From Adiantum capillus-veneris (taxonomy: Eukaryota; Streptophyta; Polypodiopsida; Polypodiales; Pteridaceae): a stretch of DNA of 64,000 bases. Shown piece by piece: positions 1 through 11,590 of the stretch (its first letter is position 1; the number at the start of each line of letters is the position of its first letter). Position numbers and translations under genes: made by a program. Below the pieces are notes generated by a model, which saw nothing but the letters and a program-made list of their open reading frames with translations, ran no database searches and had not been told where the DNA came from. The stretch spans positions 104,251,811-104,315,810 of the forward strand of contig CM043947.1 in the NCBI GenBank assembly GCA_014529385.2, written 5' to 3'.

Positions 1-54
1 AGAAAATCTTATGATTACAAACCACATTGTGCGAATCGACCATGAAAATTAAAT

Positions 55-126
<72 letters not shown>
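55..126. repeat. (GA)n microsatellite
   Basis: An uninterrupted run of about 36 GA dinucleotides. It opens a region of hairpin-forming repeats. No coding content is attached to it. Confidence 0.97.
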
Positions 127-130
<4 letters not shown>

Positions 131-330
131 GGCTAGGAGTGTGAGATGCTCTCAGCACAAGAACTGGACCCTGCTATGTACAGAAGTGTGAGATGATGAA
201 AGAAATCACATCTAAAGGATTGGAAAATCGTACATGTGAACAACCCAGCTAGTGTGAGATATTCCCAGCACAAGTCCTGGATGCTGTTGTAAAATAGATT
301 GATAGTTTTTATCAATCTAATCCCTGATAA

Positions 331-636
331 AGTGTGTGGAACTCACAACACAACTATCAGTGGTGCGGTGGATAAATTAACACTTGCAGATGTAAGTTAC
401 CTATCGTATGTGTTTACGTCCAAAACAACACCAAGTCATTTAATGATGAAAAATGATATTCTTTTGGAATATGAAACACACGAGTAACCAGTATGTCACA
501 TTAAGATGAAGAGGGCATGAAAATACGCATCTCTTCACTCTTAATATAACGAGTGGTAACGCTTGTGTTTCTATGTAACACATATGATAGAAAAACTTAA
601 TCTAAAATTGTAAATTTTATAAGCTATTTCCAATGG
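331..636. repeat. Tandem repeat unit 1 (about 305 bp)
   Basis: Starts with AGTGTGTGGAACTCACAA and ends after a TAAATTTTATAAGC tract. The same order of blocks recurs at 637-915: GTGTGTGGAAC, ACACCAAGTCAT, GTCACATTAAGATGAAGAGG, a run reading CACTCTTAA, then TAAATTTTATA. The unit contains a long hairpin at 469-576. Confidence 0.7.
469..576. other. Long imperfect hairpin, copy 1
   Basis: The left arm (469-518, through GAAACACACGAG and AAGATGAAGAGGGCAT) is complementary with bulges to the right arm (523-576, GCATCTCTTCACTCTTAA through TTGTGTTTCTAT). The result is a stem of about 50 bp with a very short loop. This is the shape of a plant microRNA precursor, but also of a small MITE. No known mature microRNA is recognised. 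Confidence 0.55.
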
Positions 637-915
637 AGTGTGTGGAACGCACAACACAACCATCAACAAACAGCTCAACAATCTCAAATGTAAATCAATT
701 GTTGTATATATCTATGTTCAGAGTAACACCAAGTCATCTGCTGATGAACAATGATGTTACTACAGAAATAGAAGCACAAAAATAACGAAAGTCACATTAA
801 GATGAAGAGGGCATAAAGTATGCATCTGTGCACTCTTAAAATGACGAACATTAATATTTGTGCTTCTATGTAGAATAATCAACAATGACTTAATTTAAGA
901 TTGTAAATTTTATAG
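637..915. repeat. Tandem repeat unit 2 (about 280 bp)
   Basis: A second, diverged copy of the 331-636 unit. The 24-bp block containing CATTAAGATGAAGAGGGCAT is identical in both copies. Flanking sequence has diverged more than the hairpin arms. Confidence 0.7.
760..873. other. Long imperfect hairpin, copy 2
   Basis: The left arm (CTACAGAAATAGAAGCACAA to AAGAGGGCAT) pairs with the right arm (ATGCATCTGTGCACTCTTAA to TTGTGCTTCTATGTAG). Several differences from copy 1 lie at opposed positions and keep pairing, for example GAAACACAC/GTGTTTC against GAAGCACA/TGTGCTTC. That looks like compensatory change. Confidence 0.55.
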
Positions 916-1215
916 GCCACTCTAAAGTGAGAGGTGTAGCATCATGCCTACTACACTTCACGAGTCGACCTCTAATCCTAACTCATCTCTATGGTGAGAG
1001 GTATACTACTACACCATACGAGTGAGAATCTAAATTTACCCTAAGCCTTCCATGGAGCGAGTCATATGACTACACACCACGACAAAGGAGACTATATTCT
1101 ACACACTTCTGGTGTGAGCCATATGGCTACACACCACGAAGTGGTCTACGACTTGCAAGCCAACTTTGTGGTGAGAGTCGAAACTACTGCACCACACAAG
1201 TCTGGCACAACACAA

Positions 1216-1527
1216 AAGAAAAGTTAGTATTTACTGAAAATTTAAAAATATACTTGAAAACTGTTGTAAACCGAAGGGACTGTTGCTATCTGCTAATCTC
1301 TCAAAAGCTCCAAGCTTTGCTAACTCCCAAAATCTCCAGAATGATTTTTGATCGAATACGGCAACAGTTGTATATATATAGACGTTTTCGATCGAGCTAT
1401 TTTTCGATCAAAAAAGCTTTCGATCGAAAACTGTTTTATACGTGTATTCGGGTATTATTCGGAAATACGGCGTATAATGATGTTTTACACGTATAATTTT
1501 TGTTATACGGGCGTATAAATGCAACGT
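1216..1527. other. Non-coding gap, AT-rich
   Basis: No gene seen. It contains TTTTCGATCGA-type inverted repeats (1383-1430) and several CGTATAA/TTATACG palindromic words (1440-1515). The join to copia copy A falls at about 1528, where similarity to the gag of copia F (33360 region) begins abruptly. Confidence 0.5.
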
Positions 1528-3588
1528 AAAGTTTGATGCATTATGCACATTGCTGTTGCAAGAGTCACTTTCCAGAAAAAACAGGACTAGGTAGCGTGTA
1601 GTTGAATAGGTTTTTATTGCTTCTCAAAGAAAGGGTGGTAATGCAACCACTTCTTATGGTTCTGCTGCGAGTGGCAAAAACTCTGTTCCTAATGCTTCTG
1701 CTCGCAGCACTTCGTCTCGCAATTTTGGTGATAAGGGAAAAAAGAAGATGTGTTGCCATTATTGTAAAGCTAATGATCACTTGATCAAGCAGAGTCCTAA
1801 GTTGAAGGCCAAAGAGGCTAAGAAGAAAGAGGGTGGTTCCACTGCAAATGCTGGTATTACTACAAATGCAGCCATTGTTGAGTCTTCTGTGAAAGGAGAC
1901 TGTAATGATGATGTTGATGCAGAATGGGCTTTTAGTGCAGAGTGCACTTACAATCCTGTTGTCCATGATGCATGCATGTCAGTTGTTGGTGCAGATACAC
2001 ATGTGTGGTATTTCGATAGTGATGCTACAACGCACATTACCTCACATCGTGAATTGTTCACCTCTCTCGAGTCTGTCCCTCATGGGAATTCAGTCACTTG
2101 TGCCAACGATGCCTCTTATCCGGTTCATGGACCTGGAAAGATTGTGCTTACTGCTGCAAATGGCAGTTCTTTCATACTTGTTGATGCACTTTATGTACCT
2201 AGGATCAAGAAGAATCGCTTGTCTGTATCCGCACTTGCTAGACTTGGACTTCTGGTCAAATTTGTGGATGACAGATGTACAATTCATGATCTCAGTTTTG
2301 GTGATGAAATCGTTGCATCTGGCGTTTTGTGCCGTGGGCTGTATAAGATCACTTTGTATGACAAGTGTGGAAAAAATTTTGCAAATGCAATTGCAAATTC
2401 AAGGGCTATTTCAGATGCAAAACTTTGGCATGCACATTTTGGTCATCTAAATTTTGCCAGTTTGCTGCGTTTGTAGAAATCTGATATGGTTGCTTCTTTG
2501 CCGCCTCTTGAAGCACCTGTCAAACATGTCTGTGAAGGCTATATTCTGGGTAAAATGCAGCATTCTAAGGTTCCAAAGGATGGTTCAGTTAGGGCCACAT
2601 GCAAGTTGTAGCTTGTGCATTGTGATGGTTGTGGGCTCATGCAAACTCCGTCCTTGAGCATTTACCTGTACTTTGTGAATTTCCTTGATAATTACTCCAG
2701 GCATGCATGGGTATTTCCGCTTAAATCGAAGTTCAAAGTTTTTATGTGCTTCAAACAATTTCTTGCTATGGCTGAAAATGTCTCGAAATGTACTATGGGC
2801 ACCCTCCGTTCTGATCGAGGGGGGAGTATATGTCTCATGAATTTAATGCATTTCTGGCTAGTCATGGATAAAACACCAATCTATAGTGCCTTATACAGCT
2901 CATCAAAATGGTGTTGCCGAGAGGAAAATCAGGTCACTTACGAAAATGGCACGATGTATGGTCAAATGTCAAGCTTCGCTGCATTCTTTTTGGCTCGAGG
3001 CCACCATGTGTGCCACTTATGTACTAAACAGGTGTCCTACGAAATCTTTGCAGTCTATTACTCCATATGAAGCATGGCATGATAGAAAGCCCTCTATTGA
3101 GCACATGTGTGTTTTTGGTTGTTTGGCATATGCTTTGGTGACATAAACATAGCACAAAAAATTGGATGATAAGGCTGTCAAATGTATTTTTCTTGTTGGT
3201 TATAGTGTTGAAAGCAAAGGTTACAGGTTGTATCATCCGCAAACAAAGATTATTCTGGTTTGAGGGGATGTAGTGTTTGTAAAAGATTCTGTTCAGCCCT
3301 GTACTAGAGACAGTAATGTAAGCTCACAGGACATTTATGACACTTTGTTGCCTCTTTTTCAGTGGTGCAAATACAAATGTAAGTTCTAGTGAGGCAAATG
3401 TATAGCCTATGGGGGTTTCTGAAAATGTTACAGATCAGCCTATTACTGATGCAGAGGTACATGATGTAATTTATGAGGAAAGGGTTGAAAATGAGCAGGT
3501 TAGAGGTATGCCAAAATGGCTAGTGCATACATTGTGTTACAGTAAATTGGATGGACCTTTGTCTAGTCGTACTCGTTCAGACTCTCAT
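1528..3588 (+). pseudogene. Copia A gag tail, protease and integrase
   Basis: Covers the gag C-terminus, the zinc knuckle (CHYCKANDHL, near 1750), the protease site and most of integrase. The protease active site reads YFDSDATTHIT where copy F has YFDSGATKHIT, so the catalytic DSG has become DSD. Integrase pieces include the pre-integrase motif (LWHAHFGHLNF, near 2425), LRSDRGG (2804) and HQNGVAERK (2899). Stop codons (for example 2474 and 2609) and frameshifts break it into at least six pieces. It stops at RTRSDSH where copia B begins. Confidence 0.85.
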
Positions 3589-3789
3589 TGAAGGTGCCGG
3601 GGGAAGCGTGTGCAAGTGCAAGTGCGAGAGTAAAGAGAGAGAGACCTGCTTTGGGTGGAGCGCACAACAACATTATCCTGTTTTGCAGCTCCTTATTCTG
3701 TTGTATTAAAGAATAAGTGTATAATGGTTAAGTTAGTAGATGGGTTAATAGTAAGTGGGATGTCCGGCCAGTTGGCCTGAATCCCAACA
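3589..3789 (-). repeat. Copia B 3' LTR
   Basis: Runs from TGAAGGTGCC to GAATCCCAACA in + strand reading. It pairs with 8544-8742. The purine-rich tract that primes plus-strand synthesis (CACGTGGGAGTT on the - strand) abuts it at 3790-3801. Confidence 0.92.
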
Positions 3790-3858
3790 AACTCCCACGT
3801 GAAGGCCAACGCAGCCCAAGTGACGTGGTATGTACAACCGTGAAGCAATCTAGTGGCT

Positions 3859-5973
3859 TCAACCTATACCCATCAACTCACTGCAACGTGTAAACCACTC
3901 CAAAGCTAAGCCTTTCATCAAAGCATCTGCTGGGTTGTCATCAGTGTGTACCTTGACCAAATCAATGAGCTTTTTGTCCAAGAAATCTCTCACGAGATGA
4001 TACCTGACTTCAATGTGTTTCAATTTGGAGTGAAACACGGGATTCCTTGCCAATGCAAGAGCACTCTGACTATCACAATATATCACTGGAGTCTCATCAA
4101 TGCCAAGATTTCTGACTAAGCGAGATAACAATACAACCTCTTTACTTGCATCCGATAATTCAACGTACTCTGCTTCCGTAGTGGAAGACGACGTACAATC
4201 TTGAAGACATGACCTCCAAGATACTGTTGCTCCAACAAATATGAAGACATAGCTAGATGTAGATCTCCTATTGTTGACACAACCCGCATAGTCTGCATCC
4301 GCAGAACCCGCGATGGATGCATCACTGTTCCTGAAGCGTAAACACCTGCCGCCCGTACCCAACAGAACTAGAATGATCATCGAGCCATCATCTAGCTTTT
4401 TTGTGTACAAGCAGTGATCCTCTTCGCTCCTTTTATATCCTTGAGACCTCATACATGCATCAAATTGATCATACTACTGCCTTGAAACCTGCTTTAAGAC
4501 ATAAAGTGCCTTTTTGAACTTACATAATAGCTCCTCACGAGATGCGTTCTCCTGAACAAACCCTTCAGGCTGCTGCATGTAAACATCCTCATCGAGATTC
4601 CCGTGAAGAAATGTTGTCTTCACATCCATTTGGATAAGTTCCATGTCCTCAATCGCTACAAGACCAAGTACGGTTCTAAGCATTGTCATCTTGACCACAT
4701 GTGAAAAGATTTCATCAAAATCAACTCCCTTTTTCTATTTGAACCCTTTGGCTACAAGTCTAGCCTTGTACTTTGGATTTGGATCACCTGAGGTAAATTT
4801 ATTCTTGTAAACCGATTTGCAAGGTAAAGATTTTGCATCATTTGGCAGTTCTACCAAGTCCCAAGTGTCATTAGCCAGAATTGAGTTATACTCAAATTCC
4901 ATAACATGCTCCCACTTCACCACATCATCCGTCATCATGGCTTCTTGGTAGCAGCTTGGCTCACCGCAATCAGTCAACATGATGTAATCAAGACCTGGCT
5001 CAAAACGCGTAGGTGGACGAGAGACTCTATTAGACCGTCTCACTCCTTGACCATTGCTATCCTCTCCCTCTGGAGCATTGCTAGTGGAAGGTACATCACT
5101 AGCCTGCTGAGTTGATTTCACTGTCTTTGAGGCAACATCCTCAAAAGTGACTTTCCGAATCTCTATTTCCTTGATAGGTTGTTTGTGCATCTTTGACTCA
5201 TTGAAGATCACATCTGAACTACGGATGACTCGACGAGATTCCGGGTGCCAGAGACGATATCCCATCTCTCCATCTGCATCATATCCAATGAAAATACATT
5301 TGTGTGACTTTGGCTCTAACTTCTGTCGAAGTTGTTTAGGCACGTGAGCATAAGCTTCACAACCAAAAACACGTAGATGGTCATAGTGGGGCTTACATTT
5401 AGACCATAAATCTTTTGGAATCTCATAATTCAATGGAGTACTAGGTGAACGATTTATAATGTGCAATGCATTCAAGACGGCTTCTGCCCAAAAGCCTTGT
5501 GTGAGATTTGCTCTAGAAAGCATGGCTGTGACTGTTTCCTGAATCGTACGATTCATGCGCTCAGCAACTCCATTCTGAGCTGGTGTATATGGTGCACTAA
5601 ACTGCCTTTTAATCCCCCTTTTAGCATATAAATTGTCAAACTTCTTGGAGACATACTCTCCACCGTTGTCAGTCCGCAACCTCTTGACTTCCTTGCCGGA
5701 CTAATTATCAACGAGTGCTAAAACTTTTTGGAACATAGGAAGAACTTGGTCCTTATGTTTCAAAGGATACGCCCACACCTTTCGAGTAGAGTCATCTATG
5801 AATGTCACACAATAGTTGCCCCCCCCTAGAGCTTTGGTTGACATAGGACCACAAACATCACTATGTACTAAATCTAGAGGTTCGGCTCGCTTTTGACTCA
5901 ATGGTAAGTGAACGGACCTAGTCTGTTTTCCATAGATACAGTGCTCACAAATAGGAAAGTGAACATAAGACAA
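3859..5973 (-). pseudogene. Copia B pol: integrase, partial reverse transcriptase, RNase H
   Basis: One frame carries CEHCIYGK (pre-integrase zinc half), the integrase core (LVHSDVCGPM, LRTDNGGEYV, QNGVAERMN), the start of reverse transcriptase (QMDVKTTFLHG) and RNase H (SADADYAGC, CDSQSALALAR). In-frame stops lie at 5701, 4735 and 4474. In each case CAG or TGG to TAG would explain them. After MIILVLL (near 4360) the frame jumps straight to the RNase H lead-in. The YVDD catalytic box and roughly 200 residues are gone, by a deletion that kept the frame. Confidence 0.88.
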
Positions 5974-6098
5974 GACAAGTAAGTAGCCAAGACGAGAGTC
6001 AGAGATCTCATTCGTTTTTAGCTAATATGACCTAGCCGGCAATGCCACAACTCAATAGACGGCAGCTCGGCTATAAATATGTAATCATGACCAACATC

Positions 6099-7415
6099 TC
6101 ACACATGCATGGAATACAAGGTACCATGCTTCCGACCTCTGAGTACAACAAGATTACCTTTGCGTACTATCCACGAACCATTGCCAAACGTGGTGTTGTA
6201 GCCCAAATCATCAAGCTGACCAACAACAATCAAGCTTTTAGTCAACTTGGGCACATGTCTGACATTACATAAAGTAAAGTGTGTGCCATTCCTTAGATGC
6301 AATTTGACATTTTCGACACCCTCAATGTCTAGTTCATAAGCATCACCAAGTCTCACTTTGCCACAAGAGCGAGATTAAGTAGAGAACCACTCTCTACGTG
6401 GTGTCACATGGAAACTCGCACCAGAATCTACTATCCAATTCTGTGCATAATGTGCATCTTCTGTAACAAGAGCCTTGATAGGCACATCTGCTGTGAAGAC
6501 GAATACGTCAGAGGTAAGTGGCATAACAACCACTGGAACAGTCTCTACAATAGGAGCATTTGAAGACTCTAGCACATTGATCTCCTCTAACTTTGCTTTG
6601 CCCTTGTTGTCATCAGACTTAGAAGTGTCACCGGATTTTTTATCCTTCTTCCTTTGTTGCAATTTCCTGGAATCCTTCTTCACATGCCCTTTTTTATGGT
6701 AGTGATAGCACTCGACATTACGCATAGAACCCGAAGACTTACTGCGTGAGCCCCCATGTTCCTTGCTTTTGGCACGACTTTGAGTGCAAACCCTCTGTCT
6801 ATCACTAGCAACATACGCATCAACATCCTTCTTGCCTTTGAGAGATTTTGTGCAAATCTCCTCAGTAAACAAACTCCCAAGGACGTCATTGTCCACTAGA
6901 CTGATTCCAAGTGCTGAGTTGCTAATTGCAGTATAGAACGTATCCCAAGATGAGGGTAAACTGCATAGCAAGAATATACATTTGATTTCCTCATCGAAGA
7001 CCAAACCCTGAGTGGTCAACTGAGTGCAAATGATATTGAACTCATTAATGTGAGTACAAATAGTGCCCTCTTCCTTCATACAAAAGTCAAACAACTTCTT
7101 CATCAAGAAAACCTTATTAGTGGCACTTTTGTTCTCATAACTGGAACACAACTTATCCCATACATCTCTAGCAGTCCTTTCTCCAACTATAGTAAAGTAC
7201 ACAAATTTGGCCAAATGCAAACAAAGGGTAGATTTGGCCTTAGCATCAAGTTTCTCCCACTCAACATCTGTATACTCACCCTCTGGGCGCTCCATGATAG
7301 GATCCATCTGGCCTTTTTGTAAAAGAACATCTTGAATCTGCTTTTTCCAAATAGCAAAATTCGTCCCATCAAAATATTGGATATTGTAAATATCCTTTTC
7401 ATCATTAGATGACAT
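6099..7415 (-). pseudogene. Copia B gag and protease
   Basis: Starts at ATG 7415 with a UBN2-type gag (YFDGTNFAIWKKQIQDVL). It runs through a damaged zinc knuckle (CYHYHKKGHVKKDS, where CX2C and the last C would be expected) to an intact aspartic protease site (IVDSGASFHVT). A stop at 6375 interrupts, and the same frame continues to 6099. A frameshift between 6099 and 5973 separates it from pol. Family membership follows from the gag motif and gene order. Confidence 0.88.
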
Positions 7416-8529
7416 GGTTGCAAACTAAAGATAATATGGTGATAAACACTGGTAATTTTGGGAAAAATTTGATAGAGTTTTCCCAGAAAAACTGACAGAA
7501 TCTCAATCCAAAACTGCCACAAGAGATCAGTAACGCATCAAAAGTAATGCTCTGAAAGCATAAGACAGGCGCATCAACCACTAACTGTGCATAAAAAGTC
7601 AAAAGCTGACCCAAGACTGCCAACACGGCGTCAAATGCATGTAGCCCTCTCTATACATGTCCTATGGTGAGAACACGAAAAAGGGGTACTCCAGCAACCT
7701 GTATCACCGAAATGATCTCAACTTTTGAGAATCCCACAGCTCAAGAAAACCTCACGCTATCGACCCTCAGAAAAGGTTATGCAGACAAGAAACCAGCCCA
7801 GTCTCAGAAAGGGCCTCTGAACCGAGTCTCAGAAACGGTTGAGACTGCTAGAAACAAGCCAAATCGGCTCCACAAAAGGTACATATGGCAGTTTCCGCAA
7901 CCCAACGTACATCCACTCAACAATACTGCAAGGTGTAGTATACGTGCTCAAATAGGTGCCAAACAAAATGTGCAAGTAGTAAACAAATCTCTATGGGGAG
8001 TAAAACCGCTCTCAAAAGAGCTCAAGCACTATCAAAAGTGCCAAAACAATGCATATGTGCATCAAGTACTCCCACTGAAATCTGTGCTGATGCTAAACAC
8101 TGCAACCTATAAGAAACTTGGATGTCCTGTATGTATGCAAGAACCTGTGAGGAGAAGGATGCCTGAAAAACCCGAGACAATGTCGATGCCAAAAAGTGCT
8201 CCTAATCATCCCGTAAACATCGTCTTACTAGAACATAATAGCCATAAAACAGCTATGTACAATCCCAAAATAGTCTCTGAACAACTTGCACATGTGTCCT
8301 GTACGTGTATCTGTATATGTAGAAAAAGTGGAGCTGAAAAATACAACTCCTGAAGAGTAGCTCGGATGAAGCTTTCGACTGCACGAACAGCTTCAAAAGG
8401 GGGTTAAAACTCAGGACACCTTATGGAAACGCTCTCAGAACGCTAAATTTGCCGATGCCAAAATCGGAAACCTGTTTGCACTTTTAGAAGTGCGCGCGCG
8501 TGGATGTGAAAACGGCAAGCACAAACCTT
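7416..8529 (-). other. Copia B untranslated leader
   Basis: About 1.1 kb between the PBS and the gag start, longer than usual for copia. No sense-strand gene seen. The opposite strand stays open for 229 codons (7664-8353); see findings. Confidence 0.7.
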
Positions 8530-8541
8530 GCTCTGATACCA
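8530..8541 (-). other. Copia B primer-binding site
   Basis: Reads TGGTATCAGAGC on the - strand, complementary to the 3' end of initiator tRNA-Met, two bases inside the 5' LTR. Confidence 0.9.
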
Positions 8542-8543
8542 GT

Positions 8544-8742
8544 TGAAGGTGACACGAGAAGAATGTGCAAGTGCAAGTGAGAGAGCACAGGGAGAGACCT
8601 ACTTTGGGTGGAGTGCACATCAACTCTATCCTGTTGTTGCAGCTCCTTATTCTGTTGTATTTAAGAATAAGTGTATAAGGGTAAGTTAGTAGATGGGTTA
8701 GTAGTAAGTGGGATGTCCGGCAAGTTGGCCTGAATCCCAACA
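8544..8742 (-). repeat. Copia B 5' LTR
   Basis: Partner of 3589-3789, same TG...CA ends, with scattered substitutions and small indels. Confidence 0.92.
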
Positions 8743-9875
8743 CTCACCATGCATCTTATGCATCAGATTGTTATGCTTTGGCCGTGTCTAGCTTACATGA
8801 TGTTGAGGAGCCTCTGTCTTTAGATGAAGCATAGAATTTGGAAAATTGGATGGCTACCATGCAATCAGAATACCATGCACTTATAGAAAATGACACATGG
8901 ACATTATGTGATTTGCCACCTGGAAAAAAGGCCATTGGTACGAAGTGGGTTTACAAGTTGAAATGCAAGCCAGATGGTGAGATCGATCGCCATAAGGCTC
9001 GACTTGTTGCAAAGGGTTATGCACAGCAAAAAGGCATAGATTATGAAGAGACTTTTGCTCCCACTTGTTTTATGACTACTGTGCATTTTCTATGTGCATT
9101 GACAGCTCATTTTTGTTGGGATGTACATCAATCAGACATTGTTACTGCTTTCTTGAATGGTGACATATTTGAGAAAGTTTATCTAATGCAGCCTCGCGGT
9201 TTTGTCAAGAAAGGACAAGAGGACAAAGTGGGCAAATGTAACAAGGCTTTGTATGGGTTGAAGCAATCTCCTTGTGCTTGGTATGAGAAAGATGACACTC
9301 ATTTGGTCAAACAAGGCTTTCGTAACAGTCCAACAGAAATCACATTGTATGTAAAGCATGAGGGTGATGTACTTCTCATTGTGGTTCTTTATGTAGATGA
9401 TTTGTTGATCACTGGACCAAATGAGAGAGAATTCTGAATTTAAGGCTGATTTGAATGCTAATTTCAAGATGAAAGATTTGGGACTGTTGCATCATTACTT
9501 GGGTATACATTTTACATAGTGACATTGCTATGTAAATTTGGAGTTGAGGATTGCAAACCTATTGCCACTCCCATGGAAACAAGTTTGAAGTTGAGTCTAC
9601 ATGATGTTGGCAATCTTGCTGATGTCACTCTTTACCAAACTGCTGTTGGCTGCCTCATTTATGTATGCAACACGAGGCCAGATATTCAGTTTGTAGTCTC
9701 ACAGGTCAACAGATTTATGCATAGCCCAGGGTCTAAGCATTGGCAGGCTGTCAAGAGGATTTTATGCTACCTTAGTGGCACTTTACATCTTGGCTTGTTT
9801 TATCCGAAGGGGGAATCATTGCCGCCAGACTTACATGCTTTTTTGGACTCAAATTGGGCTGGCTGTTTTGACACG
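8743..9875 (+). pseudogene. Copia A reverse transcriptase
   Basis: Resumes copia A at HASYASDCYALAVSS. Carries KWVYKLK, QSDIVTAFLNG, YGLKQSP, YVDDLLIT (near 9395) and the connection domain to DSNWAGCFDT. There is an in-frame stop near 8831, a frameshift after PNERE (9437), and a deletion around 9510-9525 that removes the stretch after HHYLGIH. The catalytic YVDD is intact but the frame is not. Confidence 0.88.
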
Positions 9876-11590
9876 CTGGTACAACCAAACTGTGTCGATC
9901 TATGGAAGTGTAAGAAGTCCATGCATGGAGGTTTGCAGGTAAGTGGAAGGTACATTGGGCATTGCAGGTAAGTGGAAGGTAAGTGGAAGGTACCTCTGTT
10001 AGCTCATGTTATAGTGTTGCAAAATGAGGGCACCATTCCGACGGTTTCGAACCTCTTTGAATTCTTGAAAGTCGAGGGCTAGTAGCTCGGCTCCAGTTTG
10101 TCAACGACCATGGCAGCCAGGCCATTCTCGGCGTGATGCTTTTCATCCGAGATACATTGTCCGAAAAGAGTTCTATCAAATTGCGACAGAGTTTGTTGGT
10201 CCTCACAATGGCTGTGTGCTTCCTGGAGCGGTGAGCCACATTAAGGTGTTTTCTGAGACAATGGGACCTGAGAAGTCAAGGCTATGCAAAGGAATGTCCC
10301 GATGGAGGTTTTCTTGATTGACAATCAAAGACGACCGTTGCGGCGTGTGCAAGGGGGCTAAGCCCGAAGAAAACTTTTTAAAGCTATTAATATATAAAAA
10401 AAAATGTATTTCAGCTGTTGTAGTCGACGAGGAGTGCATAGGAAAAGAAAGGCCAAGTGTTGGCACCATGCAGAGGGTGGCGGGCCAGTTTTGGAAGGCC
10501 AGTGAACATGAAGAGGAGAACCCGCCAGGGGGGCGACATGAAAAAGAGGGGCCGGGTCAGTTTTTGAGGAGGTAAGCGACCACTAGCGAGGTTGCTATTG
10601 GCCTAGCAGAGAAGGAGTTGGCTTGTGAAAAGCCACCAGAGCTGCAGGGCAGCACCTCAGTTGGATTGAAGAGGCCGCACGGACCGATTAAGTGCATGGA
10701 TGGGCTGCAGCTAGTGAGCAGTGCCACAGGAGGGCCAGGAGCCGAGAAGGAGAGGCCTCCCCAGTGAGGGCTTGAGGGGGCGGGTTGGTGCATGACATAG
10801 GGGCGCTGCAGTTGAAGCTGAAGGTCGGAGCTGCAGGGCAGCGTGATCAAGAGGAGGTGGCCGCCAGTGGTATCAAGGGGCGAGTCACAAAGGCTACCAG
10901 AAGGGGGGGGCCAGTAATCGAGGAGAAGGGACCACTAGTGGCTGATTGGTAGCATAGAGTAGAGGGATGCCATCAGGGAGCCCGTGAGCAGAGATAAAGG
11001 GGAGGTCAAAGACTATGGCATGGAGGCAGTAAAAGGGCCACGAGGTGTGATAGCGGGGAACTATGAGCAAGCTGGGAGCAAGACTTATCGGATCCTACGC
11101 TCAAGGAGTACAGTGTCTACGCCAATTCATCATTGTACATTCTTTAAATGAAACCAAGTGTATCAAAATTATGTCTGGTCTCTATGTGTATAGCATTTGA
11201 GTGCATCCCTCCCGTTTGTAGTACATGTGATTGGTTTGTGTGCGAGTGTGCTATGTACAAGGGATCGTGCAAGGCTATGTGTGTTGGTGGATATAGGGTT
11301 ACATATTTGTGGGTGTTGCACATGTGAGAGATCGGACAAGAGTCTATGTGTCAACCACTTTTGAGATGCAGAATATAGTGCTTTGAAGGTTCGAAGGTAG
11401 AAGCTATCATTGTATGCTTTGTGATCGAGTGCATATAGTCTCGGCTAGTTGGGATCGGGCTTGGACAATAGCTGTTTGCAGATTGTCTATCTGGATGTGT
11501 GTTTGCTAGGGGATAGGGGTGCTGTGAGATCACTGAGCTATATAGAGGCATTGAGTTTATGTGTTGGTGGTTTTCCCACTTCCCCCTTTC
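9876..11590. other. Unidentified 1.7-kb insertion in copia A
   Basis: Interrupts RNase H exactly between FDT and RVS. It is more GC-rich than its surroundings. The left end carries a short repeated word GGTAAGTGGAAGGTA (9940-9990). ACG occurs at both junctions (…ACACG/CTGG and CCAACG/CGAG), compatible with a 3-bp duplication, but no inverted termini are seen. Open frames here are short and match nothing I recognise. It could be filler DNA from break repair, or a fragment of a host gene. Confidence 0.5.

Larger units (their letters stand above)
130..1215. repeat. Degenerate array of short hairpin motifs
   Basis: About ten loosely related motifs run through this stretch. Each has the form GTGTGAG or GTGAGAG, a short palindromic centre, then CACCAC or CACAAG. 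Examples lie near 135, 187, 253, 331, 637, 930, 992, 1053, 1110 and 1172. The copy near 1110 is a near-perfect stem around GCCATATGGC. The 3' copies (930-1200) are spaced roughly 60-80 bp apart. No reading frame of note crosses the region. It may be the eroded leader or LTR of an unknown element; I cannot place it in a family. Confidence 0.5.
3589..8742 (-). mobile_element. Ty1/copia element, family 2 (B), complete with both LTRs
   Basis: About 5.15 kb, inserted into copia A in antisense orientation. LTRs of about 200 bp (TG...CA) flank a PBS, gag, protease, integrase and a shortened reverse transcriptase/RNase H. The target duplication is CTCAT (3584-3588) against CTCAC (8743-8747), one base different. 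The two LTRs differ at a noticeable number of sites, so this insertion is older than copia C or the gypsy at 41105. Loss of the central reverse transcriptase makes it non-autonomous. Confidence 0.93.

Noticed and set aside
130-1215. CRISPR-like array
   Set aside because: Repeats are degenerate, of unequal spacing and in a plant nuclear context; no cas genes.
3859-3950. Possible host gene near the 3' end of copia B
   Set aside because: The frame is the normal C-terminus of copia RNase H (HTDDNPADALMKGL) and ends just before the polypurine tract.
8531-8541. tRNA gene at the TGGTATCAGAGC sites
   Set aside because: Only the 12-13-nt complement of the tRNA 3' end is present, next to an LTR; there is no cloverleaf.
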